Below, one piece after another: positions 58,715-64,000 of a stretch of 64,000 bases of DNA. A program made the translations under genes and the position numbers. The DNA is from Papilionanthe hookeriana x Papilionanthe teres (lineage: Eukaryota > Streptophyta > Magnoliopsida > Asparagales > Orchidaceae), in the NCBI GenBank assembly GCA_022702705.1, contig CM040426.1, positions 74,235,306 through 74,299,305 on the forward strand, written 5' to 3'. The stretch's first letter is position 1. Each line of letters begins with the position of its first letter. The notes under the pieces are model-generated. The model ran no database searches. It saw nothing but the letters and a program-made list of their open reading frames with translations, and was not told the origin of the DNA.

Positions 58715-60007
58715 TCACACTTTCAAATATTCCTCACCCTTCTCCCCACCACCATTACCTTTCACGTCACACAGCACATCAAGACAATACAACACAGCAA
58801 CCATAACAGCCGAGGATACAAACACAAGAACAGGCCCAAACACCCACAACAGTAAAGAAAGTGCTGTATAGAACAATCTGTTCCCAAAAGTATTAAGTAA
58901 AAACCCTTTCTCCAACAGCTCACAAACATATTCAGGTGTGATGATTACTAGGGTTAGATTCTCAGAAGAAACTGGAGTAGTGTTGATGAGGAAGCTGACT
59001 TGGCTCATGAAGCGAACTGAGAGTGAGTAGCAGATGAAGGCGAAGAGGAAGATGAGGAGAAGCGAAATGTATTTTAGGGCGACCATCAGCTCTCCATGAG
59101 CTCCATATATTGAGTCTGAGATTGGTTTCTTGACACTGTAAGTGCTGCTTAAGACTGCTGCCAGAGCTGAGCAGAGGAGAATGCATGTGGTGGCCATTAA
59201 CGTTGAGCTCATTATGGCGTTTCGTAGGGTTTGTACTGCCAGAACGTTTTTCTTCTCGGTGTCCTGTGGTTTAAATTAAAAAAAAAAATGATTACAGTTT
59301 TCTTTACATTAAACATAGTTTCTTAGTTAAGAAAATATATAATGCTGAATCATGAGCTTCATCTCCATTTGGCATTGATCTGTTGTGTATGGTATGGTGT
59401 AGGAGAAAATTTTGTGAATTGGTTTGAAGTCTTTTGATCAGATGAGTAAAGTATGTAGAGAATTAATTAAAAATTTTATTATATTAATATCTAAGAAAAT
59501 ATAATAATTCTAAAATTATTTTAATAAAAAGTGTTTGGTAATGATATCCGAGTCAATTTTAAGACAAATAATTATTTAAGATAATAGGGCTGTTACAAAT
59601 AAAACTAAATGCCCCAAAAAATATAAGAACTTGTGCAGGAAAATTTATATTAGAAATACAGATTATGGGATCCAGGATAAGAAATTAAGCTATTGAAATT
59701 TGAAAATTTGAAATTTATTTGATCATAAAGTGAATATTCTCATTTAATTTTCTTTCACTTCAATTTTGATGTTTGAATCACAGACGTAATATTTTCTCTA
59801 TAATTTGCCACCAAATACAACCTCTATAGCTCAGTAAAATGGAATGGAATATTAACATACCTTCATGACTGACCGGACCCAAAGCCGGCGGCCGGCCGAG
59901 TTCATTCCGATGATGGTGCGGCGGGGCTGAGTCCTCACCTTATGCCAAAGCCAGCCATGGTATACTAAGAACAGGAGAAGGCTCAATGGAACTAGTACAA
60001 GATCCAT
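58715..60007 (-). CDS. DUF599 family membrane protein (two exons: 60007-59861 and 59263-58715)
   Basis: Exon 1 encodes 49 residues from MDLVLVPLSLLLFLVYHGW through the family-typical RTIIGMN and RRLWV to VMK, then a GTATG donor. A 597-bp AT-rich intron ends in CCACAG. Exon 2 starts DTEKKNVLAVQTLRNAIM and runs 182 residues to the stop. The phase is 0 and the joined length of 231 residues is normal for DUF599 proteins. About four hydrophobic segments are visible: residues 2-20, around 67-90, 112-140, and a long C-terminal one rich in L/V/F/A. This indicates an integral membrane protein. The biochemical function of the family is unknown. The tail is Gly/Glu-rich (GNGGGEKGEE). It is the only intact host gene in the window and lies among transposons. 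Intron and start are inferred from splice motifs and family similarity. Confidence 0.88.
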
Positions 60008-60029
60008 GTAGCTCTTTCTCCACACCATC

Positions 60030-60084
60030 CTCTCTCTCTCTCTCTAGCCCCCCTCTCTCTCTCTCTCACTCTCTCTCTCTCTAG

Positions 60085-60134
<50 letters not shown>
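60030..60134 (-). repeat. (CT)n/(GA)n tract in the 5' leader of the DUF599 gene
   Basis: About 100 bp of CTCTCT (GAGAGA on the gene strand), interrupted twice by AGCCCCCC, lie 25 bp before the ATG and below the TATA box, so most of it would be 5' UTR. GA tracts in plant 5' UTRs can be bound by GAGA-type (BBR/BPC) factors. Confidence 0.85.
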
Positions 60135-60138
<4 letters not shown>

Positions 60139-60174
60139 GTTCCAAAGATTCTTCTTGTAACTGAAGGCTTTGTA

Positions 60175-60182
60175 CATATATA
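60175..60182 (-). promoter_or_regulatory. TATA box of the DUF599 gene
   Basis: On the - strand CCCCTATATATGTACAAAGCC lies about 170 bp upstream of the ATG. A start site about 30 bp downstream would fall at the edge of the GA tract. Confidence 0.55.
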
Positions 60183-60222
60183 GGGGAGAGGCTGTATCAG
60201 CATATATGAAAACAATAAAAAA

Positions 60223-60450
60223 ATTTTACAGATATAGCACACAATTCTTATGTATTTACATATCTCACATCTAAACTTTCATTTATTACATGTGCAGTAC
60301 TTTGATATTTTAAATTCATACATGAAAATACATCTTCCACTTAAAAATGATAATGGTTTTTTTTTTTAATGCTATGTGTGTAAATAAAAAAAATATATAG
60401 GTGTGAGATATGTAAATATATTAGAAATATTTTGTGTTTGTATGAAATAC
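60223..60450. mobile_element. MITE-like inverted repeat upstream of the DUF599 gene
   Basis: The left arm contains ATTTACATATCTCACATC (60252-60272) and the right arm its near-perfect inverse GGTGTGAGATATGTAAAT (60400-60417). Weaker pairing continues outward (CACACAATTCTTATG against CACAAAATATTTCTAAT). It lies just beyond the TATA box. Related arms occur at 49005-49170, near 43530-43620 and near 51810-51850. Confidence 0.5.
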
Positions 60451-60739
60451 CTCAAAAAAACTATTCATTAGGCTGCTAAATTTGATGATAATCTTTCTAA
60501 TGTTGTGATTTCTATGTTGATTCCTGATAAATTGAGATTTTTGGCTCTTCATGATATTTCTTAATTCATTGTTTTTTATTTTTTTTGTGGTGTGAGTTGT
60601 ATTTTATTTTTTTTATGGAAGAGAGCCTTATATTCTTCATTTTTGCATGAGTTGTTTGTGGGGTGTAGATAGGATCTTTTCCCTATCTTTTGTAAATTTT
60701 TTTTTGATGAAACAAATAAGGAGCTTAAGCTGCTCTTTT

Positions 60740-60743
<4 letters not shown>

Positions 60744-60812
<69 letters not shown>
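60744..60812. repeat. (TA)n microsatellite
   Basis: About 34 AT dinucleotides. The IYIYIY open frames on both strands are artefacts of it. Confidence 0.9.
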
Positions 60813-60816
<4 letters not shown>

Positions 60817-61823
60817 TTTTTGGATGAATATATAACATATTTTTGTTCAAGAGAAATGCATCTGGACGCCATTGAGGAAATTCAGGAAAGATTGAAAAGA
60901 AAGGAGTTAAAGTTGCGATGGCATGAACTTTATATGGATGACTCGAGCCATGCTTCAAAAGCTGGCTTTTCCATCTTTGGGTGGTGCTTTCTTTATTACT
61001 ATGATTATTTTTTTGCATGTATATATACCTTAGAATTAATTAATTATTTACTTATTTAACACTTGGACACTTACATTTATGCATGCAAACTATTGGGAGC
61101 AAAGAGATTACCACTGACAAAGATTATAGAGATTCGGAATAAAACTTCGAGCAAAAGTGCGCAAAATAACAAAATAACAGAAAACACAAAGAATAAAAGA
61201 TTTAACGTGAAACATATTTAGAATGAGAAAAAATTATAGTCACACCACACTGTGAAATCCACTATGAAAAAAGTGAGAAGAATTATACAAATTACGCCAC
61301 ACTCAAGCAACTTCCATATTTCGGAACACTTGAGGATGTACCATTCTGTTGTTTGCACAAGAGAAGTTAAAATCACATATATTCCAATCAACGAAAACCA
61401 AAACTTTGATTGGAAAATGACTCAACTTTGATTATTGGGGCTGGGGTGCGCGATAGGGGCATTGACGTGCTATATCCGAGTGTTGTAGTGTCGTGCTCTA
61501 GGCATATGAAACATGGGCTGCATTTCCATCTTCCGGGTGTTGGGGCTCGGGTGGCTTGGCTCTAGGGAGCTACTGGTACAATGCTAGGGTTGTACCTTTG
61601 CAGGTATGGCATGGCAGCTACTGTTATCACAATCAACGTCGCGGCTCTGCAATTATGGCGTTGCAGCACTGCTTTGGGCTGCGACATTGCAGTTGTTAAT
61701 TCCTCACACCACGATTTTGACTTCTCCGTGTCTTGATCTAAGAAATTAGTTGTCGATATCAGTGCGATGTTGATTGTGATAATGTCACTGTCTTATTTAC
61801 TTGGCTTGGCATGACGCCATGGA
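60813..61823. other. Intergenic DNA, no convincing gene
   Basis: 61180-61330 (AAAAGATTTAACGTGAAAC and CACACCACACTGTGAAATCC) resembles the GATTTAACGTGG-type blocks seen in some plant LTR elements, but no ends or TSD can be placed. 61440-61720 is somewhat GC-richer with no open frame of note. The 5' limit of the LINE is not marked. Confidence 0.4.
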
Positions 61824-64000
61824 GTTGACTCTGATAGGAATATTTGTGATAATGCACTTATTGTTCAAGAGCTTCTTATGGATATTGATTATAAATATAG
61901 AGGATGTAATGTCATTTTCAAGATGGATATTAAGAAGGCTTTTGACACTATTCGTTGGGAATTCATTATGGATGTTCTTCATGCTAATGGTTTTAATACT
62001 GAATTTTGTAATCTCATTTATAGAATTCTTAGTAGTTATTATTATTCTTTACTTATTAATGGGAATACTTATGGTTTCTTTAAAGCTTCTAAGGGCATTA
62101 AACAAGGTGATCCATTAACTCCTTATCTTTTTATCCTGACTTTTGACTACCTTTCGAGAAAGCTGAATAGTTTGTAAAGCAATTATCCCTGTATGAATTA
62201 TATTCATAAGGGTAAAATTAGGATTTCTCATTTATGTTTTGCTGATGATCTTATTATCTTTACTAATGCCAATAAGTCTTCTATTAAAAAGGTTCAGGAG
62301 GAGATAAGACGCTTTCAGGACACTTCTGGTTTAGTTTTTAACACTTCTAAATGTTTTTTCTATTGTTCTAAAAAAGTTTTGGCTACTAAGAGGTATTGGA
62401 TTATGGATTATACTGGTTGTAATAAAGCTGTGTTACTTTTGACCTACTTGGGGTTTTTCCTTAAATAAAGGTAGAGATCGTACTGCTCTTTGTAGAGATC
62501 TGTATGATAAAATTAGAAAAAGAATTTTATCTTGAGAGAATAAATTCCTCTCTTTTGGAGGTTGTTTTACCTTTATTAAAAACATTCTTACTTCCCTTCC
62601 TCTCTATACTTTGCAGGTGATGAATATGTCTGTTAGTCTTATTAAGAAAGTTGAACTTCATTTAATAAGTTTCTTTAGCAAGGCAATGGTACTTCTAAAA
62701 TTCATTGGACTAGCTGGGATAATTTATGTAAGCCTGTTGATAAAGGTGGGCTCGGTTTCAGAAGTTATATGATTCGATAAGAATAAATTACATGAAGTTA
62801 TTGTACGGATTCAGAAAGAATGACTGTATTTGAGCTTCTTTATTGCTTGCCAAGTACTGTCATAACAATCATCATTTGTATGTTACTTATCATAATAATG
62901 ATTCTTTTATTTGGCGTGAAATGCTTAAAGTTGCTCAAATTACTGAGGATCTCATTATTTGGGATATTGGCAAAGGTGATTGTTCTTTTTGGTATGATAA
63001 TTGACTTGGCAATGATGCTTTAGCTAATCATTATGGTGGTCCGACTGATATTAATTTAAAAGTGAAGGCTTGTTGGTATGAGAATCGTTGGTGTTTTCAA
63101 ATTCTTTAGCAATTGGTTCATCATGAGGATGCTAAATTCATTGCTTCCATTCCTATTACTTGTGAGAATAATGATGTTCCTCAAATCAAAGGTAATATGG
63201 GCGATTCTATTTCTAAAAGAATTGCTAAGGCAAATCAGAATTGTTAAGGTCTTGATCTTAGTTGGAATTGGAATCCTTGGCTCAAACCTTCAATATTTTT
63301 TTCATTTGAAGAGTCTTGCATAATCTAATACCTACTGATGATTTACTTAAATTGAAGGAGATGTGGTTTCCTTCTTGTCGCGTTTTTTGTAAACATGATG
63401 AAGAGTCTCTTATACATATTTTTATTAACTGTCTATTTACCACTGAGATTTGGAAAAAGGTGATTTCCCTTTTGAATTTGAATAGGAATCATATGCATTA
63501 TAATACGGTTCTTAACCTTTGTCGGGATTGGAAGAATCTTGGTTCTTTTTACAATGTTGTGCATGTCGTGGTGATTTGATTCATTTGGATTACCCATAAT
63601 GAGGCTAAACATAAGGGATTGATTCCTTATGCCCCTTGTACTATTAGTTTAATTTATAATTATCTTCTGAAAGCTTTGCAACTGTTAATCCCTAAGAAGA
63701 AGATTAAGGGTGAGTTGTTTTCTTGAATGCAGAATTTGAATATGCCTACTCCTGTTTATAATCAGCATGTTCCTATTGTTAAGTGGTGTAAACCTTATGC
63801 TCCTTTTGTTATAATCAATACTGATAGTTGTTGGAAAAATTATCAAGCTAGTGTTGGTCGATTCTGTAGAGATTTTCTAGACTCTATTATCTGTTAGTTT
63901 TCTACAGGTTTTGTTTCTGTTTCTCCATTGGTAGTTGAAGCGGACGCTATTGTCTTTGCCTTGCTGATTGTGAAGAGAATTGGTTGGAAATTTATCATTT
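61824..64000 (+). pseudogene. L1-type LINE ORF2 remnant: RT, zf-RVT and RNase H, continues past window
   Basis: Reading starts inside RT with DNALIVQELLMDID, then KMDIKKAFDTIRWEF, INGNTYGFF, GIKQGDPLTPYLFIL and, after one in-frame stop at 62175-62177, ISHLCFADDLIIF with the FADD catalytic box. After several frame changes (62470-63300) a zf-RVT-like region follows at about 63316-63579 (WFPSCRVFCKHDEESLIHIF, CLFTTEIW). Then WCKPYAPFVIINTDSCWKN and VVEADAIVFALL mark an RNase H domain at about 63780-64000. A C-terminal RNase H is known in a subset of plant L1 elements. The endonuclease domain is missing, as in a 5'-truncated insertion. The 3' end and poly(A) lie outside. Confidence 0.85.

Noticed and set aside
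60576..61018. ORFs with (IY)n repeats
   Set aside because: Translation of a (TA)n microsatellite.

Overview
This is plant nuclear DNA, almost certainly from an angiosperm. It is AT-rich and made largely of nested LTR retrotransposons, with a hAT-like element, MITE-like repeats, a SINE-like piece, a 5'-truncated LINE with a C-terminal RNase H domain, and one intron-containing host gene. I see no bacterial-type genes, CRISPR arrays, tRNA genes or rRNA genes. The species cannot be named from the sequence.

Positions 1-43196 are one old Ty1/copia element on the + strand. Its 5' end lies outside the window and its 3' LTR is at 42748-43196. Three members of a single giant-LTR family have blown it apart, each flanked by a perfect 5-bp target-site duplication (TSD). 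A is a solo LTR (1792-8191, +, TSD ATGCC). B is a full-length 25.8-kb Ty3/gypsy element (9103-34945, -, TSD ACACG). C is a solo LTR (35317-42475, +, TSD ATCAT). Removing them leaves about 3.8 kb of copia sequence running from gag through protease, integrase, RT and RNase H to the polypurine tract. A fourth, diverged solo LTR (D, 46582-51796, +, TSD GTATC) lies outside the copia element.

Element B has two LTRs of about 7.4 kb and an 11.0-kb interior. Read on the - strand, the interior has a primer-binding site, an extra ORF1-like stretch, gag, protease, RT, RNase H, a second (archaeal-type) RNase H, integrase, a 3' UTR with about fourteen ~84-bp tandem repeats, and a polypurine tract. The second RNase H, the tRNA-Arg-like primer site, the extra upstream ORF and the hypervariable 3' UTR point to the Tat/Ogre lineage. 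All of its coding modules are frame-broken.

Positions 43197-58600 are repeat-rich intergenic DNA. They hold three copies of a different, copia-type solo LTR that carries a minisatellite, a hAT-like non-autonomous element (and a second, composite one), remnants of a - strand copia element, AT microsatellites and a SINE-like piece. Positions 58715-60007 (-) hold the only convincing host gene, a two-exon DUF599 membrane protein of 231 residues with recognisable TATA, 5' UTR and poly(A) signals. Positions 61824-64000 (+) hold the decayed ORF2 of an L1-type LINE that runs off the window.

The material most worth following up is the giant-LTR family: very long LTRs with an inferred ~5-kb R-U5, repeated insertion into one host element, a conserved terminal hairpin and a tandem-repeat array. 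Second is the solo-LTR family whose LTR contains a minisatellite of changing length.
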